DNA from: Chamaelirium japonicum
Taxonomy: Eukaryota > Streptophyta > Magnoliopsida > Liliales > Melanthiaceae
Direction: 5' to 3'
Assembly (NCBI GenBank): GCA_947650365.1
Contig: OX393549.1
Coordinates: 11,389,619 to 11,453,618 of the forward strand
DNA: 64,000 bases
In this document: piece after piece, positions 50,455 to 62,491 of the stretch
Layout of the letters: the number at the start of each line of letters is the position of its first letter
Position numbering within the stretch: position 1 is the first letter of the stretch
Made by a program: the position numbers and the translations under genes
The notes under the pieces: model-generated
What the model saw: the letters and a program-made list of their open reading frames with translations, nothing else
What the model was told of the DNA's origin: nothing
Databases searched by the model: none

Positions 50455-50954
50455 NNNNNNNNNNNNNNNNNNNNNNNNNNNNNNNNNNNNNNNNNNNNNN
50501 NNNNNNNNNNNNNNNNNNNNNNNNNNNNNNNNNNNNNNNNNNNNNNNNNNNNNNNNNNNNNNNNNNNNNNNNNNNNNNNNNNNNNNNNNNNNNNNNNNNN
50601 NNNNNNNNNNNNNNNNNNNNNNNNNNNNNNNNNNNNNNNNNNNNNNNNNNNNNNNNNNNNNNNNNNNNNNNNNNNNNNNNNNNNNNNNNNNNNNNNNNNN
50701 NNNNNNNNNNNNNNNNNNNNNNNNNNNNNNNNNNNNNNNNNNNNNNNNNNNNNNNNNNNNNNNNNNNNNNNNNNNNNNNNNNNNNNNNNNNNNNNNNNNN
50801 NNNNNNNNNNNNNNNNNNNNNNNNNNNNNNNNNNNNNNNNNNNNNNNNNNNNNNNNNNNNNNNNNNNNNNNNNNNNNNNNNNNNNNNNNNNNNNNNNNNN
50901 NNNNNNNNNNNNNNNNNNNNNNNNNNNNNNNNNNNNNNNNNNNNNNNNNNNNNN
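50455..50954. other. Assembly gap, exactly 500 N
   Basis: A run of 500 N, probably a scaffold gap of arbitrary length. It truncates the gene start on its right. The long X-containing open frames across it are meaningless. Confidence 0.99.
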
Positions 50955-51132
50955 ACACTAGATCGCGTGTTGTCGCTACGAAGACGACCACGGTTTGTGC
51001 CGTAGTTGGGTCACAGACGACATCATGACAGGAAGGCTTCAGGCCTTTCACGTTAGCAGTGTTAGACCCTGTGAACAAGACGAGGGGACTGTTCGAAGCT
51101 TTAAGAGCAGAACTGCTGAGGGTTGCTGCCAT
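50955..51132 (-). CDS. N-terminal exon of an unidentified protein, cut by the gap
   Basis: The minus strand is open from an ATG at 51132 to the gap. The start MAATLSSSALKASNSPLVLF is rich in Ser, Ala and Thr and poor in acidic residues. It is followed by NVKGLKPS, so it looks like a chloroplast or mitochondrial transit peptide. I cannot name the protein. The exon may end before the gap. A hAT MITE sits directly upstream of the start codon, and a (CT)n tract, seen in many plant 5' UTRs and promoters, lies 1.1 kb upstream. It could instead be a chance open frame. Confidence 0.35.
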
Positions 51133-51831
51133 AGTTACCAGGGGTGTTCATCGGTTCGGGTTGACCCGCCAAACCGAACCGAACCGAACCGGTCTATTTG
51201 GTTCGGTTTGGATTGGATATTTTTGACCGTTTTTGGTTCCAAAAAAAAAAAAACCCGCTATGGTCGGTTCGGTTCTGGGTTATGAGTTTTTTAACCCGAA
51301 CCGGTCCAACCCAAACCATTGGTATTATAACCTCAGTAGTTACTACTATACAGTGTACAGTTTCACTAAGATTGTACATTACATGGTGGTGACCCCAAAT
51401 ACAATCATTCGGTGCATTCAAAACTTTCAAGTGTTTAACGGTGTGATGAAACTGTAAAGTGAAGGGTGTTGCCTATATAATTACTAGCACCCTCAAATCC
51501 GAACTTATGAAATATCTCAAAGTAAAAAATTAAGGGTGTTACGAGTAATTTATAGGGGTAAATAGCAGCACCCCAAAGTTAAAGGCTTAAACATGAAATC
51601 TGAACCAACTAAGCGGCTCAACCATTCATGCATTACGGTTGTAATGACGAGATATTTGAAAAGACCCGCAGAACCGAACCAAACCGAACTTTTCCGGTTT
51701 GATTTAGTTCGATTTTTACAAAGTAATTGTTTGGTTCGGTTCATTTTCTAGAGAACCGATAAACTTTGGTTCGGTTCCAAATTTATCAAAAAACCAAACC
51801 AACCTGAACCATGAACACCCCTGATAGTTAC
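51131..51831. mobile_element. hAT-type MITE, 685 bp, target duplication ATAGTTAC
   Basis: ATAGTTAC lies at 51131-51138 and 51824-51831. The element 51139-51823 begins CAGGGGTGTTCATCGGTTCG and in reverse begins CAGGGGTGTTCATGGTTCAG. The subterminal regions are rich in ggttcggtt/aaccgaacc. The 8-bp duplication and CAGGGGTG terminus are typical of hAT. No transposase. Confidence 0.88.
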
Positions 51832-52401
<570 letters not shown>

Positions 52402-52406
52402 ATAAA

Positions 52407-52755
52407 AGGGTAAATTACACTTTGCCCCCATGAAGTTTAGCTAAAGGACATGTAATTCCCCTATAACGTAAAAGCTATATTTTGCCCTCTTTAATTCAGT
52501 TTTGATCAGATAAAAATTACCAAAAGAGGGAATTAAGTTGTTGACAAAAGAGGGTATTATGCTAACATTTTGCCCCCTTCAAATCAGTTTCGATGAGATA
52601 AAAATTACCAAAAGAGAAAATTAAGTAGTTGACTAAAGGGGTAATGGTATGTGCTCATATTTTAAAGTTTAGGGAGTGATTTGGAACAAAATAAACTAAA
52701 AGGGGGTAAAGTGTTTGAGCTAAGCTTCAGGGGGGGGGGTAAAGTATAATTTACT
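52407..52755. mobile_element. MITE-like element with about 35-bp inverted ends
   Basis: The left end gggtaaattacactttgccc and the right end in reverse (agtaaattatactttacccc) pair over about 35 bp, with a shared tgaag(t/c)ttagct further in. Two internal copies of an ataaaaattaccaaaagag segment lie near 52510 and 52597. No target duplication was resolved. Confidence 0.6.
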
Positions 52756-52773
52756 TAAAAATAGAAAATAGTA

Positions 52774-53931
52774 ATAATATAGGGAAATTTTATTCATACC
52801 CATAAATCTGTAATTAGCCCCCATTTCTAACAAACTTGAACACAGCCCATTTTTTTTTCTTTTCATACCCCATTCTTATCCCAAAAATACCCTTCCCCCT
52901 TACACCCCACCTTCAATACACCCCAGTTAAATGGCCCGCCCCAACTTGATTATACCCCAATCAAACAGATATCCCCTTAAATATACCCCAGTTATATGCA
53001 CTCTTGAATACACCCCACTCTTAAATAAACCCCATGCAGTTGGCTGATACTTGAAGGCACAAGTAGAGCTGCAACTTGGACGAGCCAACCTGAACCCAAC
53101 CCGAGTCCAACCCGAACCCAACCCGAATTTGGGCGGGCTAATCCGAGCCCAACCCGAATTATTTCTCCTTGACCCGACAGGACCCGACACGAAATTAGCG
53201 GGTCTGGGACAAAGCTAAACGGGTTCGGGTCATAAACGGGTCGACACGATAGACCCGTTTAATAAACAGGTCGGGTCCAGGTTTAGGGTCTGGACACGAT
53301 AGACCCGGGAAGACCCGTTTAGTATTCAACGGGTCGGGTTGTGTCAGGTCGGGTCGGGTCTACCAGCAATGCAATACTATAATATATAATACCAGTGGGT
53401 CTTTCGGGTCAGGTCGGGTCAAGTCGGATTGGGTCGGATCAGGTCAACTGAATAGATCCGGGTGGTAAACGGGTCTTACCGGGTCTTATCGTGTTTACCT
53501 ATTTATTAGCAAGTCGGGTACGGGTTTAGGATCAAGACACAATTAGTTAAAAGGGTTGGGTCCGGGTCTAGGGATTTTGGACACGACACGAAACTAGACA
53601 CGACACAAACCCGACACGACTCGACTCATTGCCACCCCTAGCTGCAACTTGGGCGGGCCAACCCGAACCCAACCCGACTTTGGGCGGGTTAACCCGAACC
53701 CACCCCGCACAACCCGGCCAACCCGACGGGTTTGGCTTGGGCTAAGTTTAAACAAACATTGGGTTGGGTTGGGGGTACAAAAGACGCTGAGCAGGGGCTT
53801 TGGGGTTTGGGGTACAAAAAAAAAGGTCATTGTTGGTATTAAAGAATTGTTGAGTAAGTTATTGAGAAACGCTAGGGATACGGGGGCTAATTACAGATTT
53901 TTGGGGTATGAATAAAATTTCCCATAATATA
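52774..53931. mobile_element. TIR element, 1142 bp, target duplication ATAATATA, with a nested repeat
   Basis: ATAATATA lies at 52774-52781 and 53924-53931. The element 52782-53923 has terminal inverted repeats beginning GGGAAATTTTATTCATACCC on both strands, extending through ctgtaattagccccc (over 40 bp with small mismatches). An 8-bp duplication with a G-rich terminus could be Mutator-like or hAT-like. The interior is a nested 'acccgaaccc' and 'cgggtc' repeat. No transposase. Confidence 0.82.
53060..53770. repeat. 'cccaacccgaac' repeat with 'cgggtc' repeat copy 2 inside
   Basis: 53170-53638 is colinear with the 16695-17128 copy. Both sides start with the same agctgcaacttgg segment (53067 and 53640) followed by gccaacc(c/t)gaacccaaccc, so a 40-bp segment is duplicated around the inner repeat. 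No coding content. Confidence 0.6.
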
Positions 53932-53993
53932 TCCGTAGGAAAATGAAAGCCAACTATGAATGAGCTGGGGCCATCTCGATTGATTGGTTACTG

Positions 53994-54243
53994 ATTGGAA
54001 GCAGTGTTTTCAAAATCGGACCGGAAGACGAACTGAAAAGGCAATCGGTTCGGTCCAAATCGGTTCAAACCACCACATGAAAATATATTTTTTTAATAGA
54101 TACTTACTAAATTCTTCAATGGAAAGGTTTAATTTCTGGGTTAACATACAAACCGATTTATTCAATGACCGAGCGGAAACATTATCCGGTCCAAACCGGT
54201 TGAACCGCCCGATCCGGTCCGATTTCAAGACATTGATTGGAAG
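53994..54243. mobile_element. hAT-type MITE, 234 bp, target duplication ATTGGAAG
   Basis: ATTGGAAG lies at 53994-54001 and 54236-54243. The element 54002-54235 begins CAGTGTTTTCAAAATCGGAC and in reverse CAATGTCTTGAAATCGGAC. Both ends continue with CGG-rich sequence. Non-coding. Confidence 0.87.
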
Positions 54244-54594
54244 GACTTCTTTTAGGGAAATTATATTCACCCCAAAAATGATGAACATATCCCATGTTAC
54301 TCTTTGGTTTCGCCTCCACCCTCAAAAAGAAAAAAACTACAAACTACCCTCTCCATCTCATAACCCACCTCCACATGGACGGATCCAGGAATTGAATCTT
54401 GGGGGGGCGAATGTTAGAAAAATCTTTGGGGGACGAGGGGAGCAGGGTCTTAAATTTTGTTAAAAAAGCAGGAGGAGGAGGGGGGGGGAGCGAACTTATT
54501 TAATTGTAAAATAATCCTAATTAATACTACTATGATATGGGGTTCTCTTTTGAATCTGGAGGAGCGATTGCCTCCACATGCCCCCCCTTGGATC

Positions 54595-55341
54595 CATTCC
54601 TCCTAGGGCTGATTTTCGGATGGATCGGATCGGAATAGAGGTTTCAGAATTCCAAATGGTATTCCGATTCTAATTTTGAAATTTCAAAATCCAATTTTGA
54701 TTCGGAATTATCAGAATCTTTCAAATTTTTCGGTATGTTACATTTTTAGAATTTTTCAAAATTTTTCGGAATTCTCCAATTTTGACAACTTTTTGGATTT
54801 TTTTGGAATTTTCAATTTAGACTGAATTTTGGAATTTTCAGAATTGCACAGCACATCCAGCTTCAGATGAGCCTTGGTTGGGTTGGGTTGGGTCGGGTAA
54901 TGGGTGGAGACGGTAGAATAGGATTTGGTTGGGATTTAGGATTTTTGAGTTTTATATGTGGTGCATCGCGGGCTATTGCTTGCTGGTGTTGAGATGGACC
55001 TATTTTAAGTAAAAAAAAAATATATCTGGTGCTCTGCCCTTGGGTGAGATCCAAAGCAACAACTTAGGTGGCTTTGCCCAATGATCGATAATGCTCAACA
55101 CCTGCTGCTTCGGATGGATTTGGGTCAGGCCGAGTCGGGTCAGAATAATACATCGAAATCTTTCGAATCAGATGTTTTTGAAAATTTCGGATCAGAAATT
55201 GAAATACTCCACATCTATCCAGTTCCGATCCGATTTTTTTCAGAATTTTCAGAATTCAAAATTTTAAAATTCGGATTTAATTATACGGTGCAGATCGGCT
55301 TCGGACAAAATCAGAATTTTCGTTCCAACTTGCACCCCTAA
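54595..55341. mobile_element. Candidate hAT-like MITE with 'tagggctg / taggggtg' ends
   Basis: The left end tagggctgattttcggat and the right end in reverse (TAGGGGTGCAAG) are similar only for the first bases. The interior is full of ttcggaatt/aattttcag motifs in both orientations, as in the other MITEs here. No clean target duplication. Confidence 0.35.
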
Positions 55342-55505
55342 TCCTTGCACCTCCATCTCCAGCCCATTCCATACCCTGCCTCGTCAATGGCCAGCTTGTG
55401 AACAAAAAAAATAAAAAAATTATTCTTTTAGATTTTAGTGATTTTCGGATTTTTTTTTTTTTAGTAAGTAGCTTACTAGAAAGAGTCAAAATATTACATC
55501 ATTGT

Positions 55506-58500
55506 TTAACCAACCCAACGGGTGTAACGACATGTGCTACAATCCTTCTGGGCAAGCCTAATAACTTCTGGACGAAATTCGGACGTCCAGACTTTGGTAG
55601 CTTCAGTTATCCGTGCATATCCTGCGAGCCAATCAGCTACGGAATTGCCTTCGCGGTAGATGTGAGATATCCGGACTCTGGCTGTAGACTGGAGCAGAAA
55701 TTTGTAGTCAGCAATGAGGGTGGACGACACAGTATCTGAAGACACTTGAGATAGTACACTTTGAGAGTTCCCTTCGATCCACATTGTATGCCCGGGGAAC
55801 GACGTAGTGGCTGCAACAAGTCCTTCCCATAATCCTCTTGTCTCCGCCACCTGCACAGAGTCTGTGGTTAGAGAGACAACACCCGCGATGAGAAGGGTCC
55901 CCTTGTGATCACGGATAGCAAACCCCGCGCCCGCCGCCTGACTCATACGATCCACTGATCCATCAAAATTTAGTTTCAACTCCTGTAAAGTTGATGGAAC
56001 CCATTGGACAGGGATCGCCTCCATCTGATGAGGGATGTTTTGATTATACAAATCTGCAGAAATAGAGTTAGCAGAGCAAAAAGAATCAAAATCTGCTATT
56101 ATCGAATCAAAAGTAATATGGATTGCTGGATTTGTTAGTTCAAATAAAGCTTTGTTCCTGGCTTTCCATATGTGCCAAAGAGAATATCCAAGGAAGGCTT
56201 TGGCAATCTTGTTATACCCAGCACCCCGATCTTGAGTATGGCTAAACAGACGGCCGAGCTCAGTGACAGAGGTGAGGATAGATGTCATACGAATTTTGCT
56301 TCCAACATAACTCCATAGTTGACTAACGGGAGAGCACAGAAAAAACGCATGGTTTAAAGTCTCATCATTAACCAAACAACGGGGGCAAAGCGGAGAGACT
56401 GTCATCCCGATACGACAGAGGTACGAACGAACAGGAAGGCGCAGATGAAAAAGCTTCCATAAAAGCATCCGAACACGGGGCCCCATTGATGGCTTCCAAA
56501 GTGAACGCCAAATCCCAGGTATTAGTTCATTTGGTGCAGGTTCTTTTAAAAGAGAAAGGTGATAGGCCGTGGCCACATTAAAACCCATCGTCTGCTGAGG
56601 CCCCCAGGTAATGGAGGACCGGGGTTGATTTCGGAGGATCGGTATGCTACGGATCAGAGGCACCCATTCCGATGGAAAGATTGCCTGAATATTTTCAATA
56701 TGCCAACCTTGAGGGCCGAAGAGGTCAGAGATCGACCAATATTGAGACGCTAGGCCACAGTTGTAGGAAAACACCATCCGGGAAAGAGGAATTGAGAAGC
56801 ACCAAGGGATCATCCATAGGTTGAAGGATGCCCCCTCCCAGACCGGCTGTCGCATATGATACCGAACAACATCCAGACCCTCAGAGATAGCACGCCAGGC
56901 CCATGAGCATTTAGTGGGTCGTGGCCATTGCCAAGGATCCTCAGAAACCTTATATTTGTCTTGCACAAAAGACACCCAGGGGTTGTTATAGTTAGATAGA
57001 ACCTGAAAAACTTTCTTCCCCATTAAGGCTTGTCGGAACAAGCGAATTTGTCTAAAACCCAAACCCCCCTGTAACTTTGGGTGGCACACATCGGCCCATT
57101 TGACAAGGTGTAACCCATTTTTGGTGTCACTCTTGGCCCAAAGAAAACGCCTAAACTCCCGTTCCAGTTGGTCTAGAATGCGATGGGGAATCCAAACAGC
57201 ACCCAACTGGAACACCGTAATGGATTGAAGAACTGATTGAAGCAAAGTGACCCGGCTGGAAAGGATAATAGATGAGCTTTCCAGCTATCAATACGTCTAG
57301 TAATACGACTAACCATCGGAGACAGGTCAGAGGCTTGGATCCGTCGACCTGATATACGTGTTCCCAGATAGGTAATGGGGCCAGAAATAGCCGACATCCC
57401 TAGAGATGCTAGAAGAATGGGGCGAAGATTAACTGCAACCCCTGCCCCGAAAAGCACCGCTGATTTTTGGAAGTTAACTTTTTGTCCCGAGAAACGACAA
57501 TATTAACGGATGAGCTTCTGAAGAGAAGAAACATTTGGGGGGGAAGCCTCGGCGAAAATTAAGCTATCATCAGCATAGGAAAGAACTCCAATGGAGCTAG
57601 CGTTAGGGGAGGAGCGAACACCTCGCCACGTTCCACGTTGGATATTAACTTTGATATTACGAACCAGAATATCTGCACCCAAAATGAAAAGATATGGGGC
57701 CAAAGGGTCCCCCTGGCGAAGGCCACGGGTAGAGCTGAACCAAGACGTAGGGGAGCCATTAAGAAGGATGGAGAATGATGGATTTTCAATACAACCTTTG
57801 ATCCACTGGATCCAAATATGGTGAAACCCAATTTTTGACAAAACCTGATAGAGGAAATCCCAAGCCATCCGGTCATAAGCATTTGCCATATCGAGTTTAA
57901 GGGCTAGCAAATCTTTATCGCATGTGTCAACCTCCATAGAGTGGAGGGCTTCTTGGGCCAACAAAATATTATCGGAAATATTCCGGCCCTGGATAAAGGC
58001 GCATTGCTCCGGGGACACAAGCTTACCAATGACTGACTTAAGACGGTTCACAAGAAGTTTGGATATAATCTTGTACAGGACCGTACAGAGACTGATTGGC
58101 CTGAATTGTTCCGGCCGGCAGGCCTCAGACGTTTTAGAGATAAGAGTAACATAGGTGCACTTCCACGTGGCTGGCATATATCCTGTATTAAAAAAGGATT
58201 CGATTGCAGAACAAACCTCCGGCCCGACAATGTCCCAGTTTTTAGTGAAGAATTCTATCGAGTACCCATCTGGCCCCGGAGCTTTGTTACGTGGGAGGGA
58301 GAAGCAGGTACGTCGTATTTCCTCCCTCGTAACTGGGCTGATGAGAAACCGATTATCGGTAGCTGTCACGAGAGTTGGAATTGCATCCAGAAGATCATCA
58401 TTGCCACGAGGAGTGAAGGAGGTCCACTTGGCTTTGAAATGACGGAGGAGAACCTCTTCGATGGCTACCCGAGTCGTCTGGCGAACTCCAAATTCATCAT

Positions 58501-59645
58501 CTAGAAAATGGATTCTATTACGTTTACGACGCACTTGGGTAGTCATATGAAAGAACTTAGTATTGGCATCACCCGCTTGCAGCCATTGTATGCGGGATTT
58601 TTGGCGCCATTTAAGTTCCTGGAGGTAAAGGAGATTGGTGTACTGACATTGCATGGACCGCAAGGTACCTACTTCGGAAGCATTCAGCGGTGTAGACTCC
58701 TCACAGGCCGTCCAAGACTTAATCTGAGAACATAAGGAATCGATTTGTAAATCTAGATCACCTACATGAGTCTTGTTTCAGACACGAAGAGCATCTCTCA
58801 GGGAAACTAGGTTTTCACTCAGCCTAGAAAAAGGAGTTGTGGAGGGACCAGACCGCCAGGCAGACATGAAAAATCAATTCCAGTCCGGATGCTCCAGCCA
58901 AAAATTTTCAAATCGAAAAGGCCGGGGCCCCCGGAGAATAGGAGGATGTAAGGTAAGTAGGAGAGGACAAATGGTCGGACACAACCCTTTCAAGGTGACA
59001 ACTATTAGCCTCCGGAAATAAGCTGGCCCATTTAATATTACAGAAACCTCTATCAAGACGCTCAAGGATGCAAGTTTCTGGGGCCTGGTTTTTACACCAC
59101 GTATAAGCTGACCCAGAAAATTCCATGTCTATCAGACCATTAGACGCAATCGCCTGACAGAATTCATCAACAGCCGTATCAACATGAAAATCGGCTCCCC
59201 CTCGCTTATCTATGTCATGAAGCAAGACGTTAAAATCGCCACAGATAAATAAGGGGAGGCCAAGGGAGTGCAGTCGGGTGATAGAATTCCATATAGATCT
59301 TCGCTCCCTATAATCTGTGCTAGCATAAACCCCAACCAAGCACCAAGAAAACTGTTGATTGGAAAGGACACCAACCACAATTTGCCGATTCAAGGAGAAA
59401 AAGGTGGTCTCCCATCGAGTTCCGCGACAGAAGACAAGAATACCACCTGATCGGCCAATTGACTCAACACAAAAACAATGCCATCCCGGACCAAGGCGAT
59501 GGGAAACCCAACTTGCCGAAGCTCGGCCAACATGAGTTTCAAAAAGGATAAGAACTTCTGGGTCATAGCGATTAATAAGCCTCTTGCAATGGGAGACACA
59601 AGTCAACCGTCTGGCTCCCCGACAGTTCCAGAAGACAAAAGACAT
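55506..59645 (-). pseudogene. LINE ORF2: endonuclease, reverse transcriptase, RNase H
   Basis: The endonuclease starts at the ATG at 59645 (FVFWNCRGA), then ETH, GVYAST, CGDFN and SDH near 58963. A frameshift follows near 58910. The reverse transcriptase (58663-57505) carries KAPGPDG, FRPIS, FIQGR, LKLDMANAYD and the catalytic YADD (57566-57577). A stop at 57503 is followed by a frame change near 57240. The last 579 codons (57245-55506) carry GLGF, a zf-RVT-like segment (CPRCL...NHAFFLC) and RNase H with NFDGSVD and AETRGL. The third RNase H carboxylate is changed: the usual EGDS reads EGNS. Inactive as it stands. Confidence 0.87.
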
Positions 59646-59806
59646 GATCCAAAAATTAATAGTTAAAAAAAAAGGACCAGCCAAGAATTCGCCAACCAAA
59701 AAACACAAGAAACATAAAGGGAGAAAGCGGACTTAAACTTCCCGTTGGGATTCTTTACCCTCCAGTTGTTGGTCGGAGGATAACCCTTCCTTTCGCCTTT
59801 TGAGTG

Positions 59807-61784
59807 CTATCGCACGAGAGGGGACAGGGTGGGGTCGCGACATCCTTCATGGGTCTCACCCCCTGCGATTTGCTTCGAATCCTTCCGGTTCCCCTCTGTG
59901 GAGCAAGAGGCATCCCGTAGCACAGAGCAAACATGGTCGCACACTTCAGAGTGGGTCCTCAACCCCTCTGTAACAACAGCCGGAAGTCGACTGGTAGAGG
60001 TGGATGGAGGTTTGCCAGGACCCTTTCGGACGTTACCGAGAGAAATCGCTCGTCGGAGGCCTGCCGCCTCATCTTTGACCGGACCCCCCGCCATCTGACT
60101 AGAGAACACCATAGGACCTTCCTTGATTAAAAACGTGCTACTGGAAGGGCCATTCTGACCCGGGTGGATGTCAAAAGGATTTGTGAGAGAAACTTCTGAA
60201 ACACCTGATCCTAGGTCTACCAAAGTATCTGCAAGGGCGCCAGAGACAAAGTGGGATTTTGTTTGTGCACCGCCATGATCAGGGCCTCCATCATGTGGCT
60301 GAACCACATTAGGAACCCGGTGTCGATGCGGGCGACCAAGAGAGCGCCGGCTATCGCAGTTTCTAGGGGACTTAGAACTCGAGGTATCGTTTGTGGTCGT
60401 AGAAACATCGTTCGCCCCCAAGGTGGGGCGCACTGCTCAAGGCTCAGAGGCAAGAGAGGACGCGGGCACCCGCACTTGTCTCGGAGTGGCTGGGGGTCGT
60501 TTGGAACCGAATGTGCCTCCAGTTGGTGTGACCGGGGCTCTAACCCGACCCTTCCGTTTACCGGAGCGGACATCCTGCCACCCATCGGAGGTGGCCGGAG
60601 CAGACACCGGGGACGGGCTCGACGAAGGTGAACTCTGAGAAGATAAGGGGACAGGTAAGGTGGGTTCATAAACATGTGGACCAGGGACTGGGGGGGAGTG
60701 CAACAACGGATCCGGTAAGGTGAAACCTGGGTCACTACGACCCGGATCTTTGGGGGATTGCTTCAAGGGGCAAAGGCCTGGAGCATGCCCTAAGGAGCGG
60801 CAAGATGAGCAGAAAGGCGGCACCCCTTCATAAATGAGAGGTTGCCAGATCGATACTCCATCATGACAATCTAGCCAGACTCCGGAGCGGAGCTCCTGGC
60901 CCAAAGAAATCTCCACACAAGCACGGGCAAACCTCCCCCTAACCATTTTACGGGTAAAGGCATCGAGATCAATAGGAGTACCAGCAGCAGAAACTATAGA
61001 AAGGATGAGATGTGGCTTCCAGAATTCCGATGGAAGGTCAGGTAAACGAACCCAAACAGTGGCCATGGTAATATCATCCACAGAAGCCCTGAACCCCGGT
61101 CTCCATCCTTCTAATGCCAAGGTTTGGCCATTAACAATCCATGGTCCTCCAATCCGCACCTTGCGGAGATCTCGCTCGTTACCAAACCGAAAAATATATA
61201 GTCCTCGATTAAGGGGAAGAATATCGACTTCAGCCTCTGTGCTCCATTTCCGATGGAGCATCCGACCAAGAAAATCCGGCGACATACCTGGCCCGAGTAG
61301 CTTACCAATAAGGGCGAATTTCCAGTCTGCACGAGCCTCTTCCATCACGTCTTGAGGGATCTGGAGTCGCCCATCCACCGTTGGAAGCAGAGGCGGCAAG
61401 GTATCTGAAACCCCATGAGGACCATCCTCCCTGCCTCGACTTTGGAAAAGATCCGACCAACGAGGCTGAGGAGGAGGAGCCACCTGGGATCCAAGAGTTG
61501 CCGCCACTCCACCCAAGCCCGGACCTTCTGCAGTGTCCCTTCCGGTCCCCGGAGGAGAGGGATCTTGAAGGACTTCCTCAACGTCCATCCCGGATGATTT
61601 GCCAGGAGAGCCACCCACCTTAGCTGGACCCCCCCAACCCACCATCCAAGATCTGCCTCTCACCTGGAGGAGATGGACCACCCAAGCCCTCCTCCACTCC
61701 GGCACCTTGCACCGCCCGTCCGGTCAACCCACCACCTGAACCCCCACCCTCACCCGGCTGAGGGGGGGAGTCGGAGTCGATATC
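59807..61784 (-). pseudogene. LINE ORF1: RNA-binding protein with CCHC knuckle
   Basis: The likely start is the ATG at 61784 (MDIDSDSPPQ). A frameshift at a G run (plus-strand C run near 61627-61633) leads into the long frame. A DUF4283-type domain covers about 61350-60990 (WKFALIGKLLG, LYIFRF, GGPWIVNG). DCHDG...IYEGVPPFC is followed by a CCHC knuckle (CSSCRSLGHAPGLC, about 60825-60785). A TGA at 60437-60439 interrupts the frame, which continues to 59807. The tail is Ser/Pro-rich. Confidence 0.78.
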
Positions 61785-62130
61785 CATCGCCCCCTCACTG
61801 GCGGAGGGGGAGATCGCTCAGATCGCCCAAAAAACCCTAGATCTGCTCCAATGCCGGCTCTGCTCCGTCCGATTGCACGCTCTGCTCCTCCGCCTTCAGA
61901 GCATCCCTCTGCTCCACCCGCCGCCTTCATAGCATCCCCAGGTCGCCTTCAGAGCTCCGTCGCTTCAGAGCTCCGCCTGCTCCATGGATTCCGGGAGTGA
62001 AGGCGGGATCTCCTCCGACGAGCTCGAGCCCCAGATTTGGGGAACGAAACCCTGCAGGTCGGGATCTCCTCCGACGAAACCCTCGGTCGGGGATCGCGAA
62101 CGAAACTGGCCTCCTCACCGGCGGAGGGGG

Positions 62131-62491
62131 AGAGTGTCTTTTTCGGATTTTGGCTCTGAAAACCCAAAACTTCCTAATCGGATCTCAAACATACCCCAAT
62201 ATCATATTTCCAAATCAGTTTGGCTAGTGAAACAAATACCAAAGGCACCCTAAAAATGTATATTTACCACACCATTCTTCTAAATAGTACCCACCACATC
62301 ATTAAAGGATTACATTACTTACATGATACCGTCACCCCACGCATCACAACAAAGAAGAGGCGGTGGAGGTCGGTAAAAATCCCTCCGTTCCATCCCCATT
62401 ATCCTCATAATATTTTATTATTGTTTCGTCGTGTAATTATGGTGGGGATCCTTCAGCCGCTCATCAGCGGGAGAGCCCGGCCGCCCCCCCC
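62131..62491 (-). other. 3' UTR and flank of the beta-amylase gene
   Basis: Between the LINE's 5' end and the beta-amylase stop. An AATAAA-type signal on the minus strand is at 62413-62418, about 75 nt after the stop. Confidence 0.55.

Larger units (their letters stand above)
55450..62130 (-). mobile_element. L1-type LINE, nearly full length, inactive
   Basis: It ends in a 13-nt poly(T) on the plus strand (55450-55462), which is the poly(A) tail of a minus-strand LINE. It carries ORF1 with a zinc knuckle and ORF2 with endonuclease, reverse transcriptase, a zinc-binding region and RNase H: the plant L1 order. The 5' region (61790-62130) is GC-rich with repeated 'ctcaccggcggaggggga'-type segments. 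A short ttttcggatttt occurs at both ends (about 55443 and 62131) and could be the target duplication, but it is weak. Several frameshifts and stops. Confidence 0.85.

Noticed and set aside
50389-51132. 190- and 229-codon open frames across the N run
   Set aside because: Most of their length is unknown sequence. Only the real bases 50955-51132 can be judged.
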